Source of the DNA: Xanthostigma xanthostigma
Lineage: Eukaryota > Arthropoda > Insecta > Raphidioptera > Raphidiidae
Direction: 5' to 3'
Assembly: GCA_963575645.1 (NCBI GenBank)
Contig: OY754470.1
Location: forward strand, 48,949,201-49,013,200
Length of the DNA stretch: 64,000 nucleotides
Positions 31,341 through 43,223 of the stretch are shown here, piece by piece (the first letter of the stretch is position 1; each line of letters starts with the position of its first letter). Both the position numbers and the translations under genes were made by a program. Below the pieces are notes generated by a model that saw nothing but the letters and a program-made list of their open reading frames with translations, was not told where the DNA came from and did not search any database.

Positions 31341-32772
31341 TTTCAGCCTATACATATATTATGTAATATCATGACCTTCAGCGTTACTACCTAAAATACG
31401 AGTACTCATACATGATACAAAAAATACAGTCGATATATACAAAGATCACAGATAGGCTATTTTTATACAATTCATGTCCATATTCAACGAACACCATTAA
31501 AGATAGAAGTTACTAATCTTGGAACAAGTTTATTCGTTACAATAAAATTTACTTACAGTTAACCACGCAAAATATCAGGTAGAAAAGTTAGTTAAAGAAT
31601 AAATATACACTGCACTGTACTCCTTGCTCATTTTGTTGAATATCTTGACGTTCACCCAAAAATCCAACCGCTGCCGTGTAAACGTCAAAAAAAGTTTAAC
31701 AAAATAATTATATTTTATCCTATACAAAACTTCCACTAGTTTTACAGCTATACACTTCACAAAAGGTTAATAAACTACACAAATAAATTCACAAGAGCAA
31801 ACTGTAGATATAATACTCCACGTTTAGAGGTAAGTGGCAGATAATATTGTTTTATCAGGCGAATAAATATTTATACTCTTGAAGTAAGACAGAATAGATT
31901 TATACCTGCAGTAAACATAATGGTTGGTGAATTGAATTATCGCTATTTATTCGGAAGAATAGTTACCTGTAGAACAAATGAACCGAATAAATAAGTACTT
32001 ACGAATATGTGTGGTATGGATCTTCCTTATTTGCTTTCTTGTACCTTCATAACTCAAGTATCAGCTAACCCTAAAGAGATCTGATATTGATCCACAATTT
32101 TACGCTCATGACTGTCTACAATCTACAATCTTTGATCCACAGTTTTGTATATGTATACGAACAAAAATCATATATTTTGTTCTAGGTATCGTAGAACAGG
32201 GAGGTGGGTATCGATTTAGTCAGTTAGCTTTGAGAAGAGTTCTTAAAAAAAATTGTCACTGGGAAAATTTCTAGAAAAGTCGGTTAAATTTTTTTTTATT
32301 TTTTTTATTTCTATAGTGCCCGTGAATCAGAACCGCCTATTAAAATAAGTAAGAAAATAGCAATTCTGTTCCGAAAAATTTCGAAAAACTGAAAAAAGTT
32401 TTCTGTCACTCATAAAAATTAAAAATTAAAAAAACAGGAAAATATTTTCCATAATATAATAAGTGTTTGTTTTAATCAGATTTAATTAAAAAATGACGAA
32501 TCGCAAAGTAATTTACTTTTTTTAAGCACTTAATCCGGAAAACAATTATTCTTGATCGCCCACAACTTGTATAATTTAAAACTAATGAACAATACAGCCA
32601 TAAATCTAAAAGGTAGTTTTTGTAAAGGGGTTTCAGCAGAGAACCTGCCACTAACAGAAATGCCCGGAAGGCCAAAGCAGGGAAACGTGCATACGTACGT
32701 ACACACGCACTTTATATATTATATTATTGTTTTATACATTGTGTTCAGAAAAAATGTATTGCTCGTTTTTTT
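31341..32772. other. AT-rich intergenic stretch
   Basis: No element ends, RNA genes or domain-bearing frames seen. Confidence 0.4.
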
Positions 32773-33600
32773 ACCATTCCAACCCACAAGTGGGGAATGG
32801 TAAGTACTACTTTAGGTCAAGAATCACTTTTCAAAAATTTTATATCTTTCCGTTTTGAGGTCACCCGAATCCAGAAAACATATTTTTGAAAAAACTCTGT
32901 GCGTCTGTTAGTCTGTGAACACGATACATGACAAACGAATGAGCGGATTGAAACCAAATTTTGGGAGGATGTTTGGTGTGCAAACATGAAGAGCCCTATT
33001 GTTTTTGGGGAAAATCGGCGCATGCGCAGAAGAGAAATAGCTATAACGGTGTTTTTTTATATTATAAATGTATACTTTTCATAACGGCTTATTATTCTAT
33101 TTATTTTTTCAAGAAAGTTTTGTTAAAATATTTTTTTTCTAAACTTTATAGTTTCGGAAATATTTAGAAAATAAAAAAATAAGCCGCTCTTTTGTTTTAT
33201 GGATCTGTCAGAAATAAACTAGTTCGGCATGCTTTGATTAATTTTTGTCGTGGAACATATTGGTAACCATGGCAAAGCATAGCAAATATTATATTGAATA
33301 CTAGCCATTACCCGCGTCACCTCACGCCATATCAGAAACTTTATTTTCTTTATTATAATCAAACGTCAACATTTTTGAAGTTGGAATGGTCCCGTTGCCC
33401 AACTGGCTGGAATTTTTATATTAATTATAGTATCACCTTGGTATTTTCAATAATTCAAATATAGGATTTGAGGCCAAAAAAAAACAAACACAAGCACAGA
33501 GTTTTTTCAAAAATATGTTTTTTTTTGTAAAATTGTAAAATTTTGAGAAGCGATTTTTGACCTAAACTAGTACCATTCCCCACTTGTGAGCTGGAATGGT
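32773..33600 (+). mobile_element. Element R4, complete copy with hairpin-containing TIRs
   Basis: Both ends carry an inverted repeat of about 65 bp that itself folds: ACCATTCCAACCCACAAGTG then GGGAATGGT at the left, inverted at the right (ACCATTCCCCACTTGTGAGC...). Next to it TTTAGGTCAA and CACTTTTCAAAA also recur inverted. Full length 828 bp, no coding sequence. Other copies: 4477-7585, 14245-14740. Superfamily not determined; no clear TSD. Confidence 0.85.
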
Positions 33601-34006
33601 AAAATAATATACCGGTTTGGATTATGCAGCGTTTTTTTTATGAACACGCTGTAACATGTTACAGTACATATGTGTAATATGTGTTTGGTTAATTATAACC
33701 GCTTTGTGGTAAACAGAACTACATACCACTACAGCTCTACTATGGCGATGTTCAGAATAACGCTTAGAGCTAAAGAGAGCAGTAGGCAAAGAAAGCAAAC
33801 CCAACCTACTATGTCGCTAATTGTGGTTGAACATTCGTTCTTGATGAAAGATTAGGTTATAGAGTTAAAAATTATATCATCGAAGTGTTGCCTATTACTA
33901 TTTGGGTTGAGTTAACTGGGGTTTTAAGTTTTTAGCTCGCAGTAACTCAGAATGTTCTAACGGAAATTGACAAGTAAAAAAATAAAATTATAACTGCACT
34001 TTCTAT
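33601..34006. other. Intergenic stretch
   Basis: A short palindrome CTGTAACATGTTACAG lies at 33649-33664. No supported ORF. Confidence 0.4.
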
Positions 34007-34438
34007 AGCACACGAGGTTGGGGTTGCCGCTAGATTCGCTGCTGCGAGAACTTGTGCTAGCTGCCATGCTGGCTGCGAGGATGGGAATAATGACTCCGCT
34101 GCGTGTTTACAACCTGGTTTTCAAAATTAGAACCAGTGCTTGATTCTCGGCTGGCTTTGAGCAGGAACTAATCAGAAAACAGTAATGTGGATGACATGAG
34201 CATAAACAAACATGGCGTTACAGTGTGTGCTTTGTTCAGAGACTGTAAAAGTTCACTGTTGTTAACATTAGGACTGTCACTGCGCGCCCACCAAAACCAC
34301 ATACAAAATCCAACTTCAAAAAACAAGCATGGTGTGAAGCTAACGCATACAAAAAGCTATCAGCCCCACTGCAGACATGTAACCTAGTAGCGAAATCAAA
34401 CAGCAAATCTACCGACAAAACCATGAGCCTCGTGTGCT
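34007..34438. mobile_element. MITE family G, complete copy
   Basis: AGCACACGAGG opens and CCTCGTGTGCT closes the element. Just inside come GCCGCTAGATTCGCTGCTG at the left and GTAGCGAAATCAAACAGCAA / CTACCGACAAAACCATGAGC at the right. Related ends occur at 36881-36905, 50990-51095, 54457-54620, 57380-57540 and 61310-61527, all containing CGGCTAG/CTAGCGGC and a GCACAC or GTGTGC terminus. Confidence 0.7.
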
Positions 34439-34487
34439 TTTAAACTTATCAATATCGGCGCATTGTATGGTTTTGTTATTACCATCA

Positions 34488-34700
34488 CAGCTTATAGCCA
34501 AGAGCTGACGACAAATTTAGGGTATGTATTTTAGGCAAGCAAAAAAATAAACCAAAAAATATGTATAAAGCAACTTAATAATCTTTTATTTTAGCATTTA
34601 TATAATCCAGAAATAAAAATCTCAGACTATTTTGTTTGTTTTAAAGTATGATCTGACCCCCATACCCTAAATAGGTCGTCAGCTCTCCGCCTATAAGCTG
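34488..34700. mobile_element. MITE, 213 bp, about 40-bp TIRs
   Basis: CAGCTTATAGCCAAGAGCTG then ACGACAAATTTAGGGTATG is inverted at 34662-34700 (CATACCCTAAATAGGTCGTC, CTATAAGCTG). No coding content. Confidence 0.8.
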
Positions 34701-35394
34701 TCTATTATAATTTTTTTTGCTGTAAACCTTATCTGTTTTGTGAATAATATGTAAGCTTGAACAAATCATATCGTAATTTGCGTCAATTTTGGATACGTGC
34801 AAATGCAAGCAAACTTACAATATTTCCAGTATTGTTTATACAAAATGTTGGTATTACAATATATACCTACATACATTCTCATATGTGGACAGTGTATACA
34901 CATATGATTGTGTTTGTTTGGGTCTACAATCAACATATACGAAATACATACATACAAACATACACGCTTGTTGCCAGAGGATAAGAAATGGAAAGAGAAG
35001 CTTTGTGCTTAGCAGACATTCTAAACATGTGATACGCGAGGAAGCCTTTTGTGCCGTGCTTTATTCCTGTATCACGGAGAACATTTGCATTTTCCACACT
35101 GACAAATACCTTATTACGATAACACACGCATACACAGTGGGTACCAAGGATGGAATAGTCTCTACGCCTTTCAGAATAGTTGCCATTAATATATTTTGAT
35201 TCAATTTTGGGGATACATTTGGACACTTTGATCTTCATTTCCACTCTGCCTGCGCTTGAACCGTTCTTTAGGCTAATGTGTGCTTTCGCTCTACTATTCT
35301 TTACGCAATCTCTAATATCTCTAATTTTCAGATTAGGCAAACTCGCTCTACTATTCTTATTGTCTATCTGAGCAAACTTTGTGACAACTATATT
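34701..35394. other. Intergenic stretch with unassigned open frames
   Basis: The longest frames here are 136 codons (+, 34789-35199, starting at TTG) and 158 codons (-, 34930-35406). They overlap, neither has a recognised domain, and the minus frame runs into the tandem repeat at 35395. Part of the + frame is a TACATACATA-type simple repeat. I do not call a gene. Confidence 0.3.
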
Positions 35395-35800
35395 CTTCAG
35401 GTTCAACAGAACTCCTCTATCTTCTTGCTAAGTTACGTCCTCTCTTTGACATCGTTCGGGCTAAGTACAACTTTTGCTCAAACCAAACCTTCCACTCTAT
35501 TATCCTTCTATCCAAGTTCTTTGTTTGCTCTTCTATTCACGTGATAAAGATATGCCTCCATTCTACTACTCAAGTCAAACCATCTATTCTAGTATCCTTC
35601 CTTCCAATTTCTTCTTCTTCAGATTCAACAAAACTTCTCTAACTATATTCTTCTTGCTAAGTTATGTTCTCTCTTTGACATCGTACGAGCTAAGTACAAC
35701 TAAACTCAAGTCAAACCATCCACTCTATTATTCTTCTGTCCAAGTTCTTCTTTTGCTCTACTATCCACGTAATAAAAGTATGCCTCTATTCTATTATAAT
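35395..35800. repeat. Two-copy tandem repeat, about 229-bp unit, pyrimidine-rich
   Basis: CTTGCTAAGTTAYGTYCTCT starts at 35424 and 35653; each is followed by CTTTGACATCG, AGCTAAGTACAACT and CCATTCTACTA/CTATTCTATTA-like strings in the same order. Confidence 0.75.
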
Positions 35801-35892
35801 TTCCGCAAAGCTGGTAATCATCTTTCCAAATTGTACCAGTAAAGTTATACCCAAGCTTTAATTATCTTGTTACCAATGTGAAAAGACTGTCC

Positions 35893-36290
35893 TTTGACCA
35901 ATCTTTGTTCTTCTACTCTTCTGGCCAAGATATTCCGTCGTTCAAACATATTCTGATCAAGTTGTCACTGTCCTTCTCAAGCTAAACTTCTGTTTTGACC
36001 AGGCTTTGTTCTTCTACCCTTCTGGCCAAGATATTTCGTCGTTCAAACATTTTCTGATCAAGTTGTCACTGTCCTTCTCAAGTTAAACTTCTTTTTTTTG
36101 ACTAAGCTTTGTTCTTCTGCCCTTCTGACCAAGGTATTCCGTCGTTTAAAAATTTTCTGATCAAGTTGTGACTGCTCTCAAGCTAGACTTCTCTTTTGAT
36201 CAAGCTTTGTTCTACTACCCTTCTGGCTAAGATATTTCACCGTTCAAAAATTTTCGACCAAGTTGTCACTGTCCTTCTCAAATTAAACTC
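35893..36290. repeat. Minisatellite, four copies of a 97-104-bp unit
   Basis: Units start (TTTGACCA or variant) at 35893, 35994, 36098 and 36195. Each contains CTTTGTTCTTCT, CTTCTGGCCAAGATATT, CGTCGTTCAAA and GATCAAGTTGTCACTG. Strand-asymmetric: pyrimidine-rich on plus. No frame persists through all units. Confidence 0.9.
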
Positions 36291-36320
36291 TAACTGTACT
36301 CCACCGTAATTATCACTTTG

Positions 36321-36360
36321 TGTCCAACGTTGCAAAAAACATAAATTTTGACGATGTCGT
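36321..36360 (-). ncRNA. Decayed hammerhead-like unit, family F relative
   Basis: Minus strand CATCGTCAAAATTTATG, then TTTTTTGCAACGTTGGACAC and AAAGTG, aligns with the family F unit at 19576-19629 (ATGATGAAAATATATTTTTC, GAAACGTTGGCC, ACAAG). GAAA has become GCAA and the CTGATGA box is lost, so it would be inactive. Confidence 0.4.
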
Positions 36361-38335
36361 AAGCTTGTCGAGTGTGTTGCACATATGCGATGATTTGGGT
36401 ATGATTAATGAAGTACGCTGTAGGTCTAGATAATTAGTGCAGGGACGTATTATATTATTTTTTAATTATAGAGACCAGACGTATTACATTACACGATGCA
36501 TCATTAATTCAAAGTAAAAAACGAAATAATTGGCGATATTTTGGGTAATAAATGATTGATGGATTGGGTTGTGATTTTGAATAATCAACGTCGGACCGTT
36601 TTGTGTTATTTTTAAGAACTTCTGTTCCATTGCTACTACAGAATATACAATGTATTTAATGTCTAAATATTGATTTGGAGTATAATGGACGAAAGGGTCC
36701 AGCAGTAGTACAGAACGACAGTTAATAGTGATTGAAGACCATATGATGGAGACCCAATATTTACGATTGTTTGTTTACGACTTGGCTGTAAATTAAGAGC
36801 GTTTTAGTGCGTTTATGAACATTACAGACTAGCTGTGTGCTTTATTGTGCTCTGCCCTTGTTTGTACTGGAAACTACTATAAAGGCCGCCGCACACCACG
36901 ACCTTTTTTAATTAATCGAGCCGGCTATAATTCAAACTGTTCTTGCTATCTTTGTCTGTGATCAGTGTTGCCTGTCTGTTGCCAATTCGCAGCTATCCAT
37001 AACCTTTCAATTAGTTCCACAATCACAAACAGTCAACGAAACAAAGTGCAGCCGTTGTTGCATTGCCCCCAAGTCCCAGTTATATTCCTGGGGTATCTGT
37101 AAAGGCAGAAGGTGTTTTTAGTGGGAATCGTTATTGCCATTGTAGATTTGTACGAAATAAATTTTGTAACGTGTAATAGTGTAATATAATTAGCCGCTAC
37201 CTACGGCTTCTCACGCAATTGAGATTAAACAATTTTATAATATAGTTTTTCTACGTCGATTTAATTTTACTAAGACAAATGTTTTTTTAATATTATATTT
37301 TATTTTAAACTTGGAGGACCCTGGTTTCTCGGAGAAAACTTCGCTTCCTATTGTCGAGCTTATGGCTCCACTTTATTAGAGTCTTGCCTCGCGGGACTGC
37401 GCCCCGCTCAGTAACGACAATACTGATGAAGCCTTCGGCTCCACCATATTATAAGTTTGTACAATCAAATACGGCTAATAGATACTATCTTTGCGAACAT
37501 GTATTTTAAGGCGTCTGAATACATTTGTAAATTATATACCTATAATGGTTTAATACGTTTTTGTTATGTATCTACATATAAAGTTTATATTATTTTGACA
37601 GTTCAATGCAATAATTTGTATTCCAAAATACACAAATACATCACTTTATCAACGACTCAAGTGGATAAAAATCTATATTAGAGACAGTCAACTGTTTTAA
37701 AGCTGTCATGGCGTGTGTATATGAATCGTCAAATTTATTATTATTGTAGGAAGGAGAGAATTCGAATTTTGTGGATATGCGTTGTCGATTGAAAATTAAT
37801 ATTTTTGTATGCTTAATAATTTTTGATAGATTTCAATCAAGTCTATGGTATCCCTCGACGAAATTGTAGTTGTTGTTCATCGTTTTCAACTCTTAAGAAT
37901 TTTAGAAACTGTTAAAAAGGGATTGGGTATGGGGAAGCCTTTAACACATTTGTAGTACATCGTGGGGATGGTCAAGATATTTATTGTACTTTGGCAGCCA
38001 TTTATGGCGGTTTGTACATGGGAACGTGGCCGGTGTATTGATTGAGATTTCTCAGACTATGTATTTGCTGTTTAAAATTTGTTACTTTACATTTGGGCAT
38101 ATTTATGGCTTTGTTAACGGTGGAAGCTTTAACTGAAATTTCTATATTTCACTAGTTAATGTCCGTTTCAAGTTTGTATTATGTAATTTTATGTATACAC
38201 TAGCTGCTCCCCGCGGCGCCGCACGCGATTGTGATGAAACATGGTAGCAACAAAAATAGTGGAGTTTTCGGCTATATATGTATTATATATAAGTCTGAGA
38301 GCCAATTTTATTTATCTGTATAGACCTGGTGTCGG
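36361..38335. other. Intergenic stretch with Helitron-type ends
   Basis: A family G-like end (AAAGGCCGCCGCACACCACG) lies at 36881-36900. Helitron-type 3' termini on the minus strand are at 37190-37215 (TTAGCCGCTACCTACGGCTT) and 38200-38225 (CTAGCTGCTCCCCGCGGCGC); matching 5' ends were not identified. The GC-richer block 37310-37450 (GCCTTCGGCTCCACC and similar) may be part of the first one. The rest is featureless. Confidence 0.4.
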
Positions 38336-39130
38336 CAACCTGCGGCTCGCGAGCCGCATGCGGCTTTTTTGATGTAAAGTTGCGGCTCTCCAGTTCCATA
38401 CGCAAAAAATAATTATTTTATGATATAAACCCTTAAACATCGTTCAATCGATCCATGATTGCGTATCATGTCTATCTCTCAGCCATTTCCACTCGCGTCT
38501 CACTCGCACCGCCCTCGTCGCGACGTGTCTTCCTCGGATATACAGCGTGTCCACGGAAGTTCTTTACAATTGGAATTTTTTTTAATTAATTATTGGAGAA
38601 AATTTTTTTTTCTTTGGAAAAGTTCTGCTTCGTCCAAAACCTCTAAAACACCAAAGAAAATTTTTTTCGGCCTAAAGTTATACGAGGGAGAACCGTTCTT
38701 TGTATGGAGAGAGATGGAGGATATGTTGAATTCTGATTTATAATTCTGATTAAATAATTACTTAGAAGTTAGTTATGTTATTATTTTGAATTAAATTTTA
38801 ACTAATTTTACGAAAATCTTGAATATCACAGATAATTTTTATTTTTAGTCAAATAAAACTTTTTGAATTCCCTCGTATAACTTTAGGCCGAAGAAAATTT
38901 TCTTTGGTGTTTTAGAGGTTTTGGACGAAGCAGAACTTTTCCACAGAAAAACATTTTTGCTTCAATAATTAACAAAAAAAAATTCCATTTGTAAAGAACT
39001 TCCGTGGACACGCTGTATATATTATACCTATATAAGCAAATACTATAATACTGAAACGAAAATGTATAGTGGCTCCTTAAAAACTGGGTATTTTTGTAAA
39101 TTGTAACTTTTGGCTCTTTAATGTAGGTAC
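38336..39130 (+). mobile_element. hAT-like remnant interrupted by a MITE
   Basis: CTGGTGTCGGCAACCTGCGG then CTCGCGAGCCGCATGCGGCT is the type of end I associate with hAT families (GTCGGCAACC...GCGGCTC). After the nested MITE, GGCTCCTT and GGCTCTTT strings continue the same theme near 39072 and 39113. The far end and a TSD were not found. Confidence 0.45.
38543..39015. mobile_element. Tc1/mariner-type MITE, about 150-bp TIRs
   Basis: CAGCGTGTCCACGGAAGTTC at the left and its inverse GAACTTCCGTGGACACGCTG at the right, flanked by TA (38541-38542, 39016-39017). Inverted pairing continues for about 150 bp per side, through AAAGAAAATTTTTTTCGGCC and CTAAAGTTATACGAGGG. 473 bp, no transposase. Confidence 0.9.
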
Positions 39131-39744
39131 GTTCATCAATTTCCCACATGATTTTTAAAAGTTGTTTTCATTCAATCGATGCCGTTTTAGATAAAAATAT
39201 TTACATTGACTATAAATCTCCTATGGAAAATGCAGTAACTGGAAAAAAAATTATGAAATTACTTGCATATTATGAACTCAGATCCATATTAGGTAGAGCT
39301 TGAAAATTAAATTTGTAGTTAAAATGTCCCTAAAAAATTTTAATAACTCTTCTTTGTTATAGTGTTAAATAAACGGTGAAATAATTTATGGCCAACCAAA
39401 ACAATTTTTTTTTGATATTTTATAAATCACTATAATGCAACTAGAAAAAATTAAAAAAAAAATACTATCCACAATTTCATAACACCTCAAATTGTCTATG
39501 TAACTTAAAGTACCTAATATCATTGTAGTTTGACGAAATAACTGTGGTGCAGTTCAATCTAGGTCAGTACTTAAAAATCGTTGGTTCTTGCACACAGATC
39601 AATGTTTATACGTACACATTTCAGAGCGCCAAAATTCAGGTCATCTTCCACGAATTGTGTACAAAACATGTATATTTCGTTTTCGGCCTCATATGATCTA
39701 CGTGTTATGAACTCTTAAGACCTGTGGTGTCGAGTTTCTATGAT
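39131..39744. other. AT-rich intergenic stretch
   Basis: Nothing recognised. Confidence 0.4.
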
Positions 39745-40010
39745 CTGCAATAATAATAATAATAATAATCATAATAATAATCATAATAATAATAATATCA
39801 TTATAATTAGCGTCAGCAATAAAATGTATTACAACATTATTTATTAACAAATTCATTTAAATCATAAAAATTGTTTTGCAATAAAAATTTACTTATTGCT
39901 TTTTGGGATTTTTTGTTGATATCAATATTTTTTACATTCCGTGGCAGATTATTATGTATTCGAATCATGACATATCTAGTTATTAAATAATGAACTAGGT
40001 TAGAATTACA
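39745..40010 (-). pseudogene. LINE 3' fragment, last residues of reverse transcriptase ORF
   Basis: Minus frame reads YLITRYVMIRIHNNLPRNVK then NIDINKKSQKAISKFLLQNN and FYDLNEFVNK, stop at 39837-39839. The end aligns with the LINE at 16641-17241 (IRIYNKVP.....F...L...L..N.FYD). A (TAA)n/(TGA)n microsatellite at 39749-39800 closes the element. Severely 5'-truncated. Confidence 0.75.
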
Positions 40011-40144
40011 AATATTTGAGTTTTATATATTTTTTAATTGATCCTGTATACGATTAGATCTAATCAATATTGATATACAAATCAATGATAATTATCAGAC
40101 GCTTGTTTCTAATTTAGATTTTTGCTGGATGTTCGTAATTTTAA

Positions 40145-40361
40145 TCTATATTAATATTATAAAGAGGTACAGTTTGTAAGTTTGGATATAGGAGGAAATC
40201 TCCGAAACCGATCTCAAAATGTTTTTCACCAATATTTAGAATGGACCTTCAGCATCGATATAAGCTATATTTTATCGCGTTAGTAAAAGCGCTTTTCATG
40301 GAGACTAATTTTGCAACGTAAAAAAATGATGACAATCTACAAATTCGGACCGACCCGCTAA
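40145..40361 (+). mobile_element. Non-autonomous Helitron-like element
   Basis: 5' TCTATATTAATATTATAAAG; 3' CGGACCGACCCGCTAA. The internal order (GGAGGAAATCTCCGAAAC, TTTTTCACCAATATTTAGAA, GAGACTAATTTTGCAACG, CAATCTACAAATTCGG) is the same as at 47175-47378 and 58958-59175. Confidence 0.7.
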
Positions 40362-40996
40362 TATTTTGAATAATCCCTAGACACGAAAATATGCGTCAAG
40401 AATTTTTAACTATTTGTGTGTACATGGACCAATAACTGTTCGATTTCCGTCAAATTTGTACAAAACCTCAAAATGTGGGGTACTTTTAATTTGACTGCGA
40501 ATGGGTTAAAATAATCGTCCCCTCAAAGTCGCTCTGAATGGGGACAAGGGCGTTGATAGGGGGGAAAGGAGGTGAGTACCCCCCCAGGATCATAATAATA
40601 TAAAAAAATAAAACTGAAAATAATACGAATTCCTGGCTAAAAAATAAAATTTTGAAATATTTCTTGAAAAAAATTTGTAAAATTGGTTTGGGAATTAATA
40701 TTTTGCTTGACACCTTTCTTCGTGAGTATTATTGTGTGATATTAATAAAACTTAAAAAAATATTGAATTTTTTTACCCCCCGAGGAAAAAAAATCTACGC
40801 TCTTGAATGAGGCGTGTGGGATATAGCGGCTATGACTCTCGTAAGCGTTAATTTTACTTCATACGAAAACTATTTTCAAATTGCAATTTTGCGCTTGAAC
40901 ACAATTTAAGTACTCTAAAGATGACAAGGCTACAATTTTAAAATGTCACAATTTTTAAAGTTAGAACAATGTTCAATTATAATGAATTTATTAACA
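40362..40996. other. Intergenic stretch
   Basis: A GGGCGTTGATAGGGGGGAAA piece at 40548-40567 resembles one near 29780. A CCCCCCGAGG run lies at about 40775. Nothing else. Confidence 0.35.
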
Positions 40997-41008
40997 TATA
41001 TATTATTT

Positions 41009-41131
41009 AACTGTGTAGGCTTTCACGGCCGGTGTTGATCGCCTTTGATAATGTCTACTGCAGTTGTAGACGAAACGTCAGGTAATAATACCAATGTACC
41101 ACGGCATACAAGTCCGGGAATCAAGAAGATT
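41009..41131 (+). mobile_element. Solo hammerhead-bearing insertion, family E
   Basis: 123 bp between 12-bp duplications TATATATTATTT (40997-41008, 41132-41143). It holds one hammerhead-like unit at 41031-41092: GGT-loop-CCT, TTGATAA, T, GTCTAC/GTAGAC stem II, GAAA, CGTC, AGG-loop-ACC. Two core bases differ from CTGANGA (C3 and G8), so it is probably inactive. Not inverted, unlike families A-D. Confidence 0.75.
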
Positions 41132-41143
41132 TATATATTATTT

Positions 41144-41543
41144 CTTTAACTCTTTTTTAGTGTCCAATTAATGATTCTTGGAAAATGAAAAATAGATATT
41201 TTTTATGTATAATATGTACGCGTTCAAAATAATGCGTTCAAGTTGAACGTATTACGCGTGTGTATGGAAACACAGTAAACCATTTCCTGTGTGCTGTGAG
41301 TACAATAAAGGCCCCATTTTATGGTTACGAGTAGAATGCCGTTAGCAATCCACTTTCAAGGCCTAACTGGCTGATGGATGAAACCGCGCTGGTTTCTGGT
41401 CCTCGTCGACACTCAACAATTCACAATGTTTCAACGAAACTGACGGCAATTTTTTATGAAAGACGCTGTTCTTAATTTAGAATTTGAGATTATTATTAAC
41501 CAGTTTTCTTCTGTTCCTTCGCTACATTGCATGACGAAAAAGC
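41144..41543. other. Intergenic stretch
   Basis: Nothing recognised. Confidence 0.4.
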
Positions 41544-42413
41544 GAGTGTGCTTTAGACCACACGACTGAAGTAAAACTTCTTCCTGCCATAATTATTTTA
41601 AATATATTTGTAAGTTTGAACGTCCCGCCAAACTGTGTGGTGGTTCTGTCAGTAAGGATCGGTGGTGGCTTGGGCTGATAGAAATGTCAAATGAAAAAGA
41701 CAGTTGAATCTGAACGATTAATATTAGAATTAAAGTATCGACAATTGTATTGAATCAGTTATTTTTATATTATGTTATTATTAAATATATAGTTATTTTA
41801 CTGCTTCAATCTGTCTTTGATTTCAAGACTTACATATATTTATTAAGAATACTGCGTAAAAACCTCAAATTTGTTCATGTTAAATTCATAAACGAACAAT
41901 AATATGCAGTCGGTTCGTCTCAAAGTTTATCGAACACAATATAACCTCACAAAAATGAAATGTTTAAAATATAATTTTTGATTAATTAATAGGTGAAATA
42001 TGTATATATACTTATTAGCATAATTTATAATACATTTAAAAGGATTTATTACCTAACCTACATTATTTCCAGTCACAAAATGCAGCAAAATTTGATGAAA
42101 TGTATTTTTGATACAAAAAAACAGTTGTTTTCATTTTAAACGTCAAATAATTGTATTAATGCTCCGTCTTTGTCGCACTCACTAACTTATATCTCCCTCT
42201 CAAATTAATGCTCCGTCTTTGTCGCACTCAATAACTTATATCTCTCTCTCAACTCCGTTCGCCTCGAACGATCATGCACCGTCGCAATGATGCACTTCCG
42301 TAAACGATTTCTTCAGGCGTCGCGATGATGCATTTTCGTAAACGATTTCGTCAGGCATTTACCAGCTTACTCCCCAAGTCAAGCGTGCTTAAAAAAGTTT
42401 TGCTTGAAAAAAA
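41544..42413. mobile_element. Repeat family B, copy B2
   Basis: Same ends as B1 (GTGTGCTTTAGACCACACGA; CCCCAAGTCAAGCGTGCTTA). Longer than B1 and with two internal tandem duplications: a 48-bp unit around AATGCTCCGTCTTTGTCGCA (42159-42250) and a 42-bp unit around CGTAAACGATTTC (42276-42358). Confidence 0.75.
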
Positions 42414-42450
42414 GTAACTGGCTAATGATAAAAAAGACTAATGTGCAATA

Positions 42451-42501
42451 GGCTACATTTTGAGTACTAAAGATGTCTGAAATTGTAGACCAAACGTTGC
42501 C
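42451..42501 (+). ncRNA. Decayed hammerhead-like unit, family H
   Basis: CTAAAGA, T, GTCTG-AAATT-GTAGAC, CAAA, CGTT, GCC. The layout is that of the other units, with G5 to A and G12 to C changes in the core; GGC upstream pairs with GCC. Probably inactive. Confidence 0.45.
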
Positions 42502-43125
42502 AATAAAAATAAACATATTGCACAGACATTTTCCGTTTAGAATATTATTTTAAATCTGTATAGAATTCTTTTTCACGTTGTGTGTAATCAATAAGTTGTT
42601 TCTGTCATGTATGGTTGAAATGACATAAAAGTCGTTTCTCATCTCCAATGTAAACGAGCCAAAGAAAAACTCTAAACGTTAACTGAACAGTAATAAAAAA
42701 AACGTTCACTACTTTCTCCCGGCATTTCAGTCTCCCCTGTTTTTTATTCTAAACACTTCGTTATTATTGGTTGATTTTATGCGATTTTAATGTCTCAGTA
42801 TACGGATATCAGATAGTGTCTCGCTTTTACAAATCAAAAAAAAAAAAAAAAACTACATTTCCGAGAATCGATAAAGTCACAATGAGAACTCCATGCTGAA
42901 TCTAAAGCTTCTTTTCCTGTAGAATCATTGAACTCTTAAAAATACAGTGAATGAAAAAATGCGTTAGTCGACTCAATGACGCGTATTTTCTGAAATATAC
43001 AGAATGTCTCTAAAAATACAATCGACAGTAAATTCATGAGACAATATTAGGTCGATTGGACCCAATTTATCTACATACAAACATGCACCCTTACCTAAAG
43101 TAGAGTGTTTCAAAATTTATGATGA
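42502..43125. other. Intergenic stretch
   Basis: A run of about 17 A at 42836-42852; nothing else. Confidence 0.4.
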
Positions 43126-43223
43126 AATTTTCAAACAATTTTTAATTTAATAGCACTTCATTTAATAGTCAATAGTTGACTATTAAATGAAGTTCTATTA
43201 AATTAAAAATTGTTTGAAAATTT
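43126..43223. repeat. 98-bp near-perfect palindrome
   Basis: AAATTTTCAAACAATTTTTA then ATTTAATAG...ACTTCATTTAATAGTCAA is mirrored without a spacer around 43173. One mismatch region. A minimal MITE or cruciform-forming site. Confidence 0.85.

Noticed and set aside
34930-35406. Longest frame in the window (158 codons, minus) and overlapping 136-codon plus frame
   Set aside because: Low-complexity parts, no domain, start of one is TTG, and the other enters a tandem repeat; chance in sequence of this length is likely.
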